Below are positions 18,202 through 26,416 of a DNA stretch of 64,000 bases, in pieces. Each line of letters starts with the position of its first letter. Position 1 is the stretch's first letter. A model generated the notes under the pieces. The model saw only the letters and a list, made by a program, of their open reading frames with translations. It did not search any database and was not told the DNA's origin. Position numbers and translations under genes: made by a program. Source of the DNA: Acidobacteriota bacterium (GTDB lineage: Bacteria; Acidobacteriota; Blastocatellia; RBC074); the NCBI GenBank assembly GCA_016196035.1, contig JACPYM010000069.1, positions 38,112 to 102,111 of the forward strand. Reading direction: 5' to 3'.

Positions 18202-19158
18202 GTGAAACGACTGATTTTGACTGTGGCTGTGTTGTTGGCGGTGACCGCGCCGTTGCAATCGGTATTCGCCCAAGGCAAAGACTATCGCGTGCTGGGCGCT
18301 GACAAAAAGCACGTCGCCATCGTCAACGCTAAAGGCGAAGTCGAATGGGAAGTGCCCAATCCCGACGCGCGCGAGATTCACGACATCCAAATGCTGGACA
18401 ACGGCAACGTGCTCTTCCAGACCGGCTACACCACCGTCGTCGAAGTCAACAAGGCCAAAGAGGTCGTTTGGAAACACGAGTCAAAGCCGAAAGAAGGTTA
18501 TACCGGCAAGGTTGAGATTCATTCGTATCAACGACTGAAAGACGGCAATACGCTGATCTCTGAAAGTGGCAACAGCCGCCTGATCGAAGTGGACAAGCAA
18601 GACAAAATCGTCAAAGTGGTGCCGCTGACTGTCGTCAAATCGAACTCGCACCGCGACACGCGCATGGTGCGCAAACTCGACAACGGTCATTACCTCGTGT
18701 GCCAGGAAGGCGAAGGCAAGGTGCGCGAATACGACGCGACCGGCAAGATCGTCTGGGAATACGCGCTGGAATTGGGCGACCGCCCGCGCTCTGACGGTCA
18801 CGGCCCCGAAGGCCACGGCGTCGAAGTCTTCGGCGCGGTGCGCTTGAAAAACGGCAACACGCTGATCGCGGGCGGCAATAACAACCGCATCCTCGAAGTA
18901 AACAAGGCCGGCAAGACCGTCTGGAGCATTGACCACACCGAACTGCCCGGCATCACCTTCGCGTGGATGACGACGTTGCAAGTGCTGCCCAACGGCAACA
19001 TCATCATCGGCAACACGCACGCGACCGAAGCGAATCCGCAACTAATCGAAGTCACACGCACCAAGAAAGTCGTCTGGCAGTTTAAGGATTGGACGAACTT
19101 CGGCAATAATCTGGTGGCGGCGCAGGTAGTGGGGTTGAAAGGCAAAGTGATTCGCTAG
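18202..19158 (+). CDS. Exported beta-propeller protein (ASST/PQQ-like repeats)
   Basis: 318 aa from GTG 18202, which has CGGAG 6 nt upstream and opens directly into a signal peptide ending SVFAQ; an in-frame ATG at 18151 would add an unlikely leader. Repeats of the form LxNGNTLIxxxxNxRIxEVxxxGKxVW, for instance NGNTLIAGGNNNRILEVNKA, indicate a six-bladed arylsulfotransferase-like or PQQ-like propeller. The arylsulfotransferase catalytic His region is not evident, so an enzyme role is unsafe. It lies between the DUF1549/1553 and DUF1501 genes and may belong to the same exported system. Confidence 0.75.
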   Translation: MKRLILTVAVLLAVTAPLQSVFAQGKDYRVLGADKKHVAIVNAKGEVEWEVPNPDAREIHDIQMLDNGNVLFQTGYTTVVEVNKAKEVVWKHESKPKEGYTGKVEIHSYQRLKDGNTLISESGNSRLIEVDKQDKIVKVVPLTVVKSNSHRDTRMVRKLDNGHYLVCQEGEGKVREYDATGKIVWEYALELGDRPRSDGHGPEGHGVEVFGAVRLKNGNTLIAGGNNNRILEVNKAGKTVWSIDHTELPGITFAWMTTLQVLPNGNIIIGNTHATEANPQLIEVTRTKKVVWQFKDWTNFGNNLVAAQVVGLKGKVIR

Positions 19159-19185
19159 ACCCGGTGCGCCGCTGAAAGAGGTTTT

Positions 19186-19410
19186 ATGCAGTTGACCATT
19201 GAGACGCAAGTGACACCGAATGGTACGGTCATCTTGCACGATCTGCCATTTGCCAATGGCGAGGCCGTGCAAGTGACGGTGCAATCGCTGGCGGTAACCG
19301 AGCCAGCGCCGATGCAGCCGCGCATCCCAGGATTGCACGCCGGGGCAATGCAGATGCGCGAAGATTTCGATGAACCATTGCCCGATGATTTCTGGCTGGG
19401 GGCAGCTTGA
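19186..19410 (+). CDS. Antitoxin of a VapBC-type pair (DUF2281-like)
   Basis: 74 aa. A short beta-rich N-terminus (QLTIETQVTPNGTVILHDLP) resembles AbrB-type or DUF2281 antitoxins, and the C-terminal tail PGLHAGAMQMREDFDEPLPD is the acidic, disordered toxin-neutralising segment typical of antitoxins paired with PIN toxins. AGAGG precedes the ATG. It overlaps the PIN toxin gene by 4 nt, the usual antitoxin-first coupling, and likely represses its own operon. Confidence 0.8.
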   Translation: MQLTIETQVTPNGTVILHDLPFANGEAVQVTVQSLAVTEPAPMQPRIPGLHAGAMQMREDFDEPLPDDFWLGAA

Positions 19411-19793
19411 AGTACTTGCTCGACACGCACACGTTCATTTGGTGGGACAGCGAACCAGCCAAGCTTTCGGCGACGGTCGCCACGATCTTGCAGAATCGTC
19501 AACACACAATTTTGCTCAGTGTGGCGAGCGCCTGGGAAATACAGATCAAGTTTCAGTTGGGCAAACTCGACTTGCAATTGTCGCTGGCAACCATCGTTGC
19601 CAACCAAATACAACAGAATCAGTTTAAGTTGCTGCCAGTCGGTCTTGAACACGTTCTGGCACTCAATCAATTGCCAGCGGTTCACAAAGACCCTTTTGAC
19701 CGGCTATTGGCCGCACAATCCATGGTTGAGCAGGCGACTTTATTGAGCGCCGATGCAATCTTTGCGGGCTATCCAGTCAATACGCTCTGGTAG
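19407..19793 (+). CDS. vapC: PIN-domain ribonuclease toxin (VapC family)
   Basis: 128 aa from TTG 19407, which overlaps the antitoxin stop (TTGA). PIN-domain acidic residues are in place: D6 in LLDTHTFIWW, the Glu in SVASAWEIQIK (~46), the Asp in KDPFDRLLAAQ (~96) and a fourth in LSADAIF. VapC toxins cut RNA, often tRNA, in a Mg-dependent way. The pair sits between two genes of a DUF1549/DUF1501 set, possibly as an insertion. Its target cannot be told from sequence. Confidence 0.9.
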   Translation: MKYLLDTHTFIWWDSEPAKLSATVATILQNRQHTILLSVASAWEIQIKFQLGKLDLQLSLATIVANQIQQNQFKLLPVGLEHVLALNQLPAVHKDPFDRLLAAQSMVEQATLLSADAIFAGYPVNTLW

Positions 19794-19813
19794 AACAACT
19801 AGCGAGGAATCAA

Positions 19814-21295
19814 ATGACCACTAGAGAGCCGAATTCAGCATTGCCGATACTTTCGACGTCCCAGATGTCGCGCCGCGAACTCATCTTTCGCGCGGGCGCT
19901 GGCTTTTCCGGCCTCGCGCTCGCTTCCCTGCTCGACCAGGACAAGCTGCTGGCCGCGACGCCAACCACTGGCACGCCCGGCACGCGCGACAGCGAAGGCA
20001 ATCCGCTCGCCGTCAAAGCGCCGCATTTCGCGGCCAAAGCCAAATCGGTCATCTTCCTGTTTATGTACGGCGGGCCGAGCCAGGTTGACCTGTTCGACCC
20101 GAAGCCAATGCTGACCAAACACCACGGCCAGCCGCTGCCGGGCTTGGACAAGCTCGAAACGTTCAACAAAAATGGCAACCTGATGGCCTCGCCATATGCG
20201 TTCAAAAAATACGGGCACGGCGGCGTAGACATCTCCGAACTGTATTCCAACCTCGGCAGCGTGGCCGATGATTTGTGCGTGCTGCGTTCGCTGTATTGCC
20301 TGAGCAACAACCATTCGCCCGCGATCTTTCAGATGAACAGCGGCAACATACGGCCCGGCAATCCCAGCTTGGGTTCGTGGGTAACGTATGGATTGGGCAC
20401 CGAGAATCAAAACCTGCCCGCCTACATCGTGATGTACGACTGGCGCGGCGGCCCGATTGGCGGCGCACCCAACTGGTCATCTGGCTTTATGCCCGCGGCG
20501 TTTCAGGGTACCTCCTTCCGCTCTGGCAATGTGCCTATCGTAGACCTCAACCCGCCCAAGTGGGTTGACCCGCATTTGCAGCGGCAGGAAGTGGACTTCA
20601 TTCAAAAGCTCAATCAGGATCATCAAGAACGCCACGGCAAGAACAGCGACCTCGATGCGCGCATCGCTTCGTATGAACTCGCTTTCCAGATGCAGACCCA
20701 CGCGCCCGAAGCCGTTGACTTGGCGAAAGAATCCGACGCAACCAAAAAGCTTTATGGCATCGGCGAAAAGCACACCGACTATTTCGGCAAGCAGTGCCTG
20801 ACCGCGCGCCGCTTGGTCGAACGCGGCGTGCGCTTCATCCAGCTTTACCACGGCGGCGGCCACCAGCAGGAATCGTGGGACGCGCATTACGGCATTGACG
20901 AAAATCACCGGCTGCATTGCGCCGAAACCGACATCCCGATGACCGGCCTGATCAAAGACCTCAAAGCGCGCGGCCTGCTCGATTCCACACTCATCGTCTG
21001 GGGCGGCGAATTCGGACGCATGCCTACCTCACAATCCGGCATCGGGCGCGATCACAACCATTATGGCTTCTCGATGTGGCTGGCCGGCGGCGGCGTCAAA
21101 GGCGGCCAAATGCTGGGCGAGACAGACGAGTTTGGGGCAAAAGCCGTGGTTGATCCGTATTCGGTTTACGACCTGCACGCGACGATCTTGCATGCGCTGG
21201 GGATGGATCACCGGCGGCTGACGTATTACTACGGCGGGAGAGATCAGCGGCTGACGAATTTTGGGGGCGATCCGATTTTGAAGGTGTTTGCGTGA
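19814..21295 (+). CDS. DUF1501 exported protein (sulfatase-like fold)
   Basis: 493 aa. GAGGAA precedes the ATG. A twin-arginine-like signal (MSRRELIFRAGAGFSG) is at ~17-33. DUF1501 hallmarks follow: KSVIFLFMYGGPSQVDLFDP (~78), [40 protein letters not shown] (~330), WGGEFGRMPTSQ and GRDHNHYGFSMWLAGGGVKG. The family is related to alkaline phosphatase and sulfatase folds; its activity is not established. It is usually encoded beside PSCyt1/DUF1549 proteins, as here, although a VapBC pair separates them. Confidence 0.9.
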   Translation: MTTREPNSALPILSTSQMSRRELIFRAGAGFSGLALASLLDQDKLLAATPTTGTPGTRDSEGNPLAVKAPHFAAKAKSVIFLFMYGGPSQVDLFDPKPMLTKHHGQPLPGLDKLETFNKNGNLMASPYAFKKYGHGGVDISELYSNLGSVADDLCVLRSLYCLSNNHSPAIFQMNSGNIRPGNPSLGSWVTYGLGTENQNLPAYIVMYDWRGGPIGGAPNWSSGFMPAAFQGTSFRSGNVPIVDLNPPKWVDPHLQRQEVDFIQKLNQDHQERHGKNSDLDARIASYELAFQMQTHAPEAVDLAKESDATKKLYGIGEKHTDYFGKQCLTARRLVERGVRFIQLYHGGGHQQESWDAHYGIDENHRLHCAETDIPMTGLIKDLKARGLLDSTLIVWGGEFGRMPTSQSGIGRDHNHYGFSMWLAGGGVKGGQMLGETDEFGAKAVVDPYSVYDLHATILHALGMDHRRLTYYYGGRDQRLTNFGGDPILKVFA

Positions 21296-21343
21296 TTATG
21301 TTGTGGGCATGGCCAACGTTTGTGCCCGGTAAGCGGTAGCGTT

Positions 21344-22828
21344 ATGTATGAAAGAAAATCCAATCTTAGTCAGGCGGATCTAGAGTTATCGAATGTTGAA
21401 CTCTCAGCACTCTCGAAGGTTTGGAAGGAGCGAAAATCCGAGTTAGAACATGGTGGCGAGTACCAAGAATTCTTGAAAAAGCTTCAACGCGAATGGGCAA
21501 TCGAGACTGGAATTATTGAACGACTCTACACTTGGGATAGAGGCGTGACGGAGGTTTTGATTGAACAAGGTATAGACAGCACAATTATTGCCCATCAGAG
21601 CGGAATGTCGCGTGACCAAGCAACACATGTGAAGGACATTATTGATGACCAACTCACAATAATTGACCACTTGTTCTCCTTTGTTAAAGGTGAGCAACCC
21701 TTGACCGAGCACTTCATAAGAGGATTGCAGGAACGATTCACAGCACACCAAGAATTTACCGATGCGCGTACTCCAGCCGGAGACAAAATACTCGTCCCTA
21801 TTTTGCGGGGCGAATATAAACAACAACCCAATAACCCGCGTCGCCCGGACGGAGAGATACATGAGTACTGCCCCACATTATTTGTAGAAGAAGAAATGGA
21901 GCGACTTGTAGCGTGGTATAAGGAAGCTGAAGCCAACGCTTCGGTTGAAGTTTTAGCTGCCTGGCTCCACCACAGATTTACCCAGATTCACCCCTTCCAA
22001 GATGGCAATGGAAGAGTTGCACGTGCCCTAGCTACGCTGGTTTTCTTAAAGGAAGGATTGTTCCCACTTATCATTCGTGATCAAGACCGCGACAAAGAAT
22101 ATATACCAGCGCTTGAATTGGCAGATAAAGGCGATCTACAGGCTCTAGTTCAGCTTTTCGCAAAACGGCAGAAAGCGTCAATTCTTGCGGCAATCGGTCT
22201 TGAGCAACAAGTCCAGCAATCACGATACACTGAAGAAATCATAGCTTCTGCAATTAAGGTGCTTAAAAATCGAGTAGCAGGAGAGACGAAGAAGCTAAAC
22301 CAAGTCTATGAAATAGCGGATAAGCTATATGCAGTGACTAATGAGAGGCTGCATGAAATTTCCACACGACTTAATAAACAATTAGGACAAGTCGAAATCC
22401 GGAATCATCAACTTTTTTATAAAGCGTCCGTAATCGCCGCGAACAAAGATTCTCAGACCAAACACTACTTTCACCATCAGATAATTGAAGTTGCCAAACA
22501 CTTTGGTTACTTTGCTAACTTAGATAAGTACCGAGCGTGGATACGTCTTTCAATATATACAGACGACCAGTTTGAGTATGTAATTAGTTTTCACGGTTAT
22601 GGATATGGCGATAGCGGAATTATGGCCGCAAGTTCTTTCACTTGTCAGCGCATCCAACGGGAAGACGGCTACGGAACTGATGTAATTAACACACGCCCTG
22701 CATCTCCCGATTTCTTCCAATTTAATTATGAAGAGTCTATTGAGAGCACTGAGAAAAGGTTCGGTGAGTGGCTAGAGGCCTCTATAGCAATTGCTTTAGC
22801 AGAATGGAAACGACTGTTGCAAGCTTAG
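21344..22828 (+). CDS. Fic-domain protein (AMPylase-like), AT-rich
   Basis: 494 aa from ATG 21344; the frame is open upstream to 21320. The Fic motif HPFQDGNGRVARA (~216) is intact with the catalytic His and the GNGR anion loop. An N-terminal helical region could hold an inhibitory helix, but the (S/T)xxxE(G/N) motif is only loosely matched by TGIIER. The ~200-residue C-terminal part is not recognised; its long helices suggest an adaptor or target-binding region. Fic proteins usually transfer AMP to target hydroxyls. Base composition and codon use (many AAT, ATT, TTA and GAA) are clearly more AT-rich than the neighbours, which suggests recent transfer. No antitoxin gene adjoins it. Confidence 0.88.
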   Translation: MYERKSNLSQADLELSNVELSALSKVWKERKSELEHGGEYQEFLKKLQREWAIETGIIERLYTWDRGVTEVLIEQGIDSTIIAHQSGMSRDQATHVKDIIDDQLTIIDHLFSFVKGEQPLTEHFIRGLQERFTAHQEFTDARTPAGDKILVPILRGEYKQQPNNPRRPDGEIHEYCPTLFVEEEMERLVAWYKEAEANASVEVLAAWLHHRFTQIHPFQDGNGRVARALATLVFLKEGLFPLIIRDQDRDKEYIPALELADKGDLQALVQLFAKRQKASILAAIGLEQQVQQSRYTEEIIASAIKVLKNRVAGETKKLNQVYEIADKLYAVTNERLHEISTRLNKQLGQVEIRNHQLFYKASVIAANKDSQTKHYFHHQIIEVAKHFGYFANLDKYRAWIRLSIYTDDQFEYVISFHGYGYGDSGIMAASSFTCQRIQREDGYGTDVINTRPASPDFFQFNYEESIESTEKRFGEWLEASIAIALAEWKRLLQA

Positions 22829-22932
22829 GTAATCCTAGCATTATCAAGGCAAAGACATTGTGCTCGCCTTCCATCCGCTTGAAGTGCGCCAATACACCGA
22901 GTTCGCCGCCGCGTAAGCAGCAGCAGCCAGTT

Positions 22933-22970
22933 CTTTCTGTCGCAGCAATTGGCGTTGCGGCGACAGAAAG
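22933..22970. repeat. 11-bp inverted repeat downstream of fic
   Basis: CTTTCTGTCGC at 22933-22943 pairs perfectly with 22960-22970 around a 16-nt loop. It lies between the convergent Fic and sorbosone-dehydrogenase-like genes, just before the stronger terminator hairpin. Confidence 0.6.
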
Positions 22971-22991
22971 ACGCGTCTCCAAAAAAAACAG

Positions 22992-23025
22992 AAAGGCCGG
23001 ACTGAGCAGCGTCAATCCGGCCTTT
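22992..23025. terminator. Bidirectional intrinsic terminator
   Basis: A 10-bp stem, AAAGGCCGGA at 22992-23001 and its complement at 23016-23025, has a 14-nt loop. An A-run precedes it (22981-22988) and T-runs follow (23022-23035), so it can end transcription of the plus-strand Fic gene and of the convergent minus-strand gene whose stop is at 23048. Confidence 0.85.
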
Positions 23026-23047
23026 TGTCGTTTTTGCCAGCCAGGCT

Positions 23048-24205
23048 TCACTTGCCGTAACTAACCCTGTACACAAAACCTTTGTTATCGTCCGAAATGT
23101 AGAGCGCACCGTCTGCGCCCGTCAGCAATCCGGCCGGGCGTCCGTTGTTGGCTTGTCCGGCATTTAACCAGCCGGTCGCGAAATCTTCCAGGCCAACCGG
23201 CTTGCCGTCCTTGAAAACAACGCGCACGACTTTGTAACCGATCTTCTCTTTGCGGCCCGTCGGGCTGGAACCGTGAATCGCCAGGAAGAGCGCGCCACGA
23301 TAAGCGGATGGAAAAGCTTTGCCGGTGTAAAACCGCATATCAATCGGCGACGAATGCGCGGGCAATTCAAAGGCGGGCGGCGTGGCGTCCGTTGCTTTCA
23401 TGGAGCCTTTCGCATCCTTCAAGCCAGCGTTGGCGACGTTGTTGCCGACGAAATAGGGGAAGCCGTAATGCTTGCCGGCTTCGACGCGGTTGATTTCATC
23501 GGGCGGGAACTCTTCGCCCAAGCCGTCCTGGCCCATGTCGTCGGCCCAGATGACGCCGGTTTTCGGATCCCAATCAAATCCGATGGAGTTGCGCATGCCC
23601 TTGGCAAACGGCTTTCCGCCGCTGCCGTCCGCGTTGTAAACCATGATCGTCTGACGCCGCTCATCCGCATCTTCGCAAACGTTGCATGACGAACCGATGG
23701 AGACATAAAACTTGCCGCTTTTGTCGAAGCCAATCGTGCGCGTCCAATGCGCAGTCGTTGAGACTGGCAGGTCAATGAATTTTTCCGGCGTCCCCTCAAT
23801 CTTGCCGTTGGCAAATTTGACGCGCAGCACGGCGGGATTAGTGGCGATATACAAATAGCCTTTGTTGAACGCCAGACTGTGCGGGCGCGTCAGACCGGTT
23901 AGCACCGTTTCGACTTTATCAGCCTTGCCGTCCTTGTCTTTGTCGGGCAAGGCGGCGACTTCGCCTTTGCCTTGCAGCGCGACGTAAACGACGCCATCGG
24001 GGCTGACGGCCATCAGGCGCGCGCCCGCGACACCGGAAGCAAAGACCGATACTTTGAAGCCCGCCGGGACTTTCAAATCGGCGGGTTGCGCCGGAGCTGG
24101 CGGTTGCGCGGGCGCTTGCGCGGCGACGCGCGCGGTCAAGCCGGTGACGAGGGAAAGGCCAGTCACGAACGAAAAGATGGACAGAGCCAGACACGCTTTG
24201 TTCAC
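23048..24205 (-). CDS. Exported sorbosone dehydrogenase-like beta-propeller protein
   Basis: 385 aa from GTG 24205, with AAGGAG 8 nt upstream. A signal peptide ends at VAAQ (~30) and is followed by an Ala/Pro/Gln-rich linker. The propeller contains GFKVSVFASGVAGARLMAVS, LTRPHSLAFNKGYLYIA, GMRNSIGFDWDPKTGVIWAD and NNGRPAGLLTGADGALYISD. These match the PQQ-type glucose/sorbosone dehydrogenase family. SSCNVCEDADERR carries a CxxC that is common in this subgroup and may bind metal or form a disulfide. Substrate is unknown. It is monocistronic and ends at a bidirectional terminator. Confidence 0.85.
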   Translation of the reverse strand: MNKACLALSIFSFVTGLSLVTGLTARVAAQAPAQPPAPAQPADLKVPAGFKVSVFASGVAGARLMAVSPDGVVYVALQGKGEVAALPDKDKDGKADKVETVLTGLTRPHSLAFNKGYLYIATNPAVLRVKFANGKIEGTPEKFIDLPVSTTAHWTRTIGFDKSGKFYVSIGSSCNVCEDADERRQTIMVYNADGSGGKPFAKGMRNSIGFDWDPKTGVIWADDMGQDGLGEEFPPDEINRVEAGKHYGFPYFVGNNVANAGLKDAKGSMKATDATPPAFELPAHSSPIDMRFYTGKAFPSAYRGALFLAIHGSSPTGRKEKIGYKVVRVVFKDGKPVGLEDFATGWLNAGQANNGRPAGLLTGADGALYISDDNKGFVYRVSYGK

Positions 24206-24388
24206 AGAGATTCTCCTTACGGTTGCGAAAGTGTTGGAATGCGGTTTTGGATGGGGCGCAGCTTAGCAGCGAATGGCGGCAGGCTCAATAGTGTGAACAG
24301 ATTCAGCGCATTGAAGAGGGGGAAACAATAGACCTTGCTATACAACTCAGGCGCGTGCGAGCATACGTCGGCAGAGGAGGAAGACGCG

Positions 24389-24784
24389 ATGGAACCTAGC
24401 CTTGGCACAACGACAAGCACTCAATTGATAAAGGCGGCTGAGCAATTAAGCCTCGCCGAACTAGAGTGTTTTACCGAAGAAATCATTGCCTTGCGCGCCC
24501 GTCGCAATGCGCCTCTCTTGCCGGCAAAAGAATCACCCCTCTTCAAAACGATCAACCAAACCTTAACGGTCGAAGAACGGACTCGGCTTGCTGAATTGGG
24601 CGATAAGCGTGTGGAAGAGGCATTGACGCCTGACGAGCAGCGCGACCTTCTCGCTTTGCAGCAAAAACTTGAAGCCTTACACGCAGCGCGGATGAAAGCG
24701 TTGGCCGATTTAGCGGCGCTGCGTGGAATCACTCTCACCGCCACGATGGATGAGTTAGGAATTCATTTCCCTGATTATCTTTAG
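24389..24784 (+). CDS. Small helical protein encoded beside the HNH gene
   Basis: 131 aa from ATG 24389 behind GAGGAGGAAG; the frame is open to 24335 but that start has no site. The sequence is largely alpha-helical (LIKAAEQLSLAELECFTEEI; LTPDEQRDLLALQQKLEALH) and ends DELGIHFPDYL. I do not recognise a named family. It stops 16 nt before the HNH start, so the two were an operon; I have the impression that such helical-ORF/HNH pairs recur in cyanobacterial and acidobacterial genomes, but cannot check this here. An antitoxin or regulatory role is a guess. Confidence 0.65.
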   Translation: MEPSLGTTTSTQLIKAAEQLSLAELECFTEEIIALRARRNAPLLPAKESPLFKTINQTLTVEERTRLAELGDKRVEEALTPDEQRDLLALQQKLEALHAARMKALADLAALRGITLTATMDELGIHFPDYL

Positions 24785-24799
24785 CCAGGATCAAAGCTA

Positions 24800-25240
24800 A
24801 TGCTTGATAGATACATTCCGGCTGAGTTGCGCCGGTTGGTACAGCAACGCGCGCGGGGCCAATGCGAGTATTGCCGCAGCCAGCAAAGCTTCTCGCCACA
24901 GCCGTTCTCAGTCGAACACATCAAGCCTCGTGCGCTGGGCGGACTGACAACGGCTGAGAATCTGGCGCTTTCCTGCCAAGGTTGTAATGGACACAAATAC
25001 ACAAAAGTGATGGGCCATGATCCTGTCACAAATAGCCTTACACCCCTGTTCAACCCACGTACTCAACAGTGGCGTGACCATTTTCGCTAGGATGAAAACG
25101 CGCAACTCATCATCGGCCTTTCACCCACAGGCAGAGCGACGGCGGAGACGTTGTAACTAAATCGAGCGGAGTTGGTCAATTTGCGCGCGGTACTTTATGC
25201 AGCCCAAAAACATCCACCGACAGAGCCTGACGACGTATAA
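24800..25240 (+). pseudogene. HNH endonuclease gene with two in-frame nonsense codons
   Basis: The first 96 codons encode an HNH nuclease core: zinc cysteines C22/C25 and C59/C62, H40 in SVEHIKPRALGG, N54 and H65. The frame then hits TAG (25088-25090), and reading on gives DENAQLIIGLSPTGRATAET, then TAA (25154-25156), then LNRAELVNLR and HPP, ending at TAA 25238-25240. This downstream text matches the conserved tail of the family (W-x-x-HF-W, GlTptGRAT, LxxNR, HPP), so a Trp codon and probably a Gln codon have become stops. A truncated 96-aa protein ending TQQWRDHFR may still be made; the catalytic core is intact, so residual activity is possible. The intact form would be about 146 aa. Confidence 0.8.
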
Positions 25241-25264
25241 AGTTTCCACCGGGAATTGTTTCTT

Positions 25265-26284
25265 ATGATCACAATTGATGGTTCATTCGGCGAAGGCGGC
25301 GGCCAAATCCTGCGCACCTCCCTGGCCCTCTCGTTAGTCACCGGCCAGCCCTTCCGCATCGAGAAGATTCGCGCGGGGCGCAAAAATCCGGGGCTGTTGC
25401 GGCAGCATCTGACGGCGGTCAATGCCGCGCAACAAATCAGCCAGGCGGCGGTCGAAGGCGCGGGCATCGGTTCGACGCAATTGAGCTTCACGCCCGGCGA
25501 AATCACGCCCGGTGAATACGCCTTTGCTGTCGGCACGGCGGGCAGTACGACGCTGGTGTTGCAAACCGTCTTGCCGTCGTTGTTGCGCGCGCGCGCTGAG
25601 AGCCGCTTGACGCTCGAAGGCGGGACGCACAATCCCTTTGCGCCGCCGTTTAACTTTTTGGTCAAGGCCTTTCTGCCGCTGCTCAACCGGTTGGGTGCCC
25701 GCGTAGAAGCGACGCTCGCGCGGTACGGGTTTTATCCGGCGGGCGGCGGCAAGCTTGAAATTCGCATCGCACCTGCCAGCCAACTCACGCCCTTTGAATT
25801 GCTGGAACGCGGCGAGATCGTCGGGCGGCGCGCACAGGCGCTGGTCGCCAATCTGCCGCGTTCAGTGGGCGAGCGCGAGTTGAAAGTCATCGGACAAAAG
25901 CTGAATTGGCCAGCGGAATGGTTGCGGCTGGAAGAGGTCAAAAATTCCAATGGGCCGGGCAATTTGGTCTCGGTTGAAATCGAAAGCGCCAATGTTGCCG
26001 AAGTCTTCACCGGCTTTGGCGAACGTGGTGTGACGGCGGAAGCCGTGGCGATCAAGGCGATTCAAGAGGCGCGGCGCTATCTGGCGTCTGATGCGGCGGT
26101 GGGCGAATACCTGGCCGATCAGTTGCTGATTCCGCTGGCATTGGCCGGTGGCGGTGCCTTCACGACGGTGGCGCCTTCGCGGCACACGACAACCAACATT
26201 GCGATCATCCGCAAGTTTTTGCCAGTGGAGATTACGACTGAGGAACTGAGCAAGCGCGCGTGGAAGATTGCGGTGAAGGGCTGA
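25265..26284 (+). CDS. rtcA: RNA 3'-terminal phosphate cyclase
   Basis: 339 aa from ATG 25265, since family members begin MI-DGS-GEGGGQ; the frame opens at TTG 25256. Signature stretches are DGSFGEGGGQILRTSLALS, GTAGSTTLVLQTVLPSL, FYPAGGGKLEI and the nucleotidylated His in PSRHTTTNIAIIRKFLP. It converts RNA 3'-phosphate to 2',3'-cyclic phosphate through an adenylylated His intermediate. In many bacteria rtcA is linked to rtcB and rtcR; here neither is adjacent. It ends 2 nt before a long palindrome shared with the convergent sulfatase gene. Confidence 0.95.
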   Translation: MITIDGSFGEGGGQILRTSLALSLVTGQPFRIEKIRAGRKNPGLLRQHLTAVNAAQQISQAAVEGAGIGSTQLSFTPGEITPGEYAFAVGTAGSTTLVLQTVLPSLLRARAESRLTLEGGTHNPFAPPFNFLVKAFLPLLNRLGARVEATLARYGFYPAGGGKLEIRIAPASQLTPFELLERGEIVGRRAQALVANLPRSVGERELKVIGQKLNWPAEWLRLEEVKNSNGPGNLVSVEIESANVAEVFTGFGERGVTAEAVAIKAIQEARRYLASDAAVGEYLADQLLIPLALAGGGAFTTVAPSRHTTTNIAIIRKFLPVEITTEELSKRAWKIAVKG

Positions 26285-26286
26285 AC

Positions 26287-26386
26287 GAGATTACGGAACA
26301 GACGGAAATAACGGAACAGACGGAACCCATCTGACAAGCTGATTCCTTTCCGTTTGTTCGGTTATTTCCGTCTGTTCCGTAATCTC
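26287..26386. repeat. 39-bp inverted repeat between convergent rtcA and sulfatase
   Basis: The arms 26287-26325 and 26348-26386 match at 37 of 39 positions around a 22-nt loop. Each arm is itself a direct duplication of ACGGAACAGACGGAA separated by ATA (the right arm carries two changes). It starts 2 nt after the rtcA stop and ends 30 nt before the sulfatase stop, so both transcripts run into it and it can act as a bidirectional terminator-like barrier. No clear T-run is present. Confidence 0.85.
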
Positions 26387-26416
26387 TCCTCTCTTCGGCC
26401 CGTTGGCCTCTGGATG

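Noticed and set aside
21332..21342. AGCGGTAGCGT just before the Fic start, one base from the RfaH ops element
   Set aside because: ops works with RfaH upstream of long surface operons; this is a single Fic gene and the match is probably chance.
26119..26337. Small minus frame with FRLFRYFRLFRN repeats
   Set aside because: Translation of the 39-bp palindrome repeat units, not a gene.
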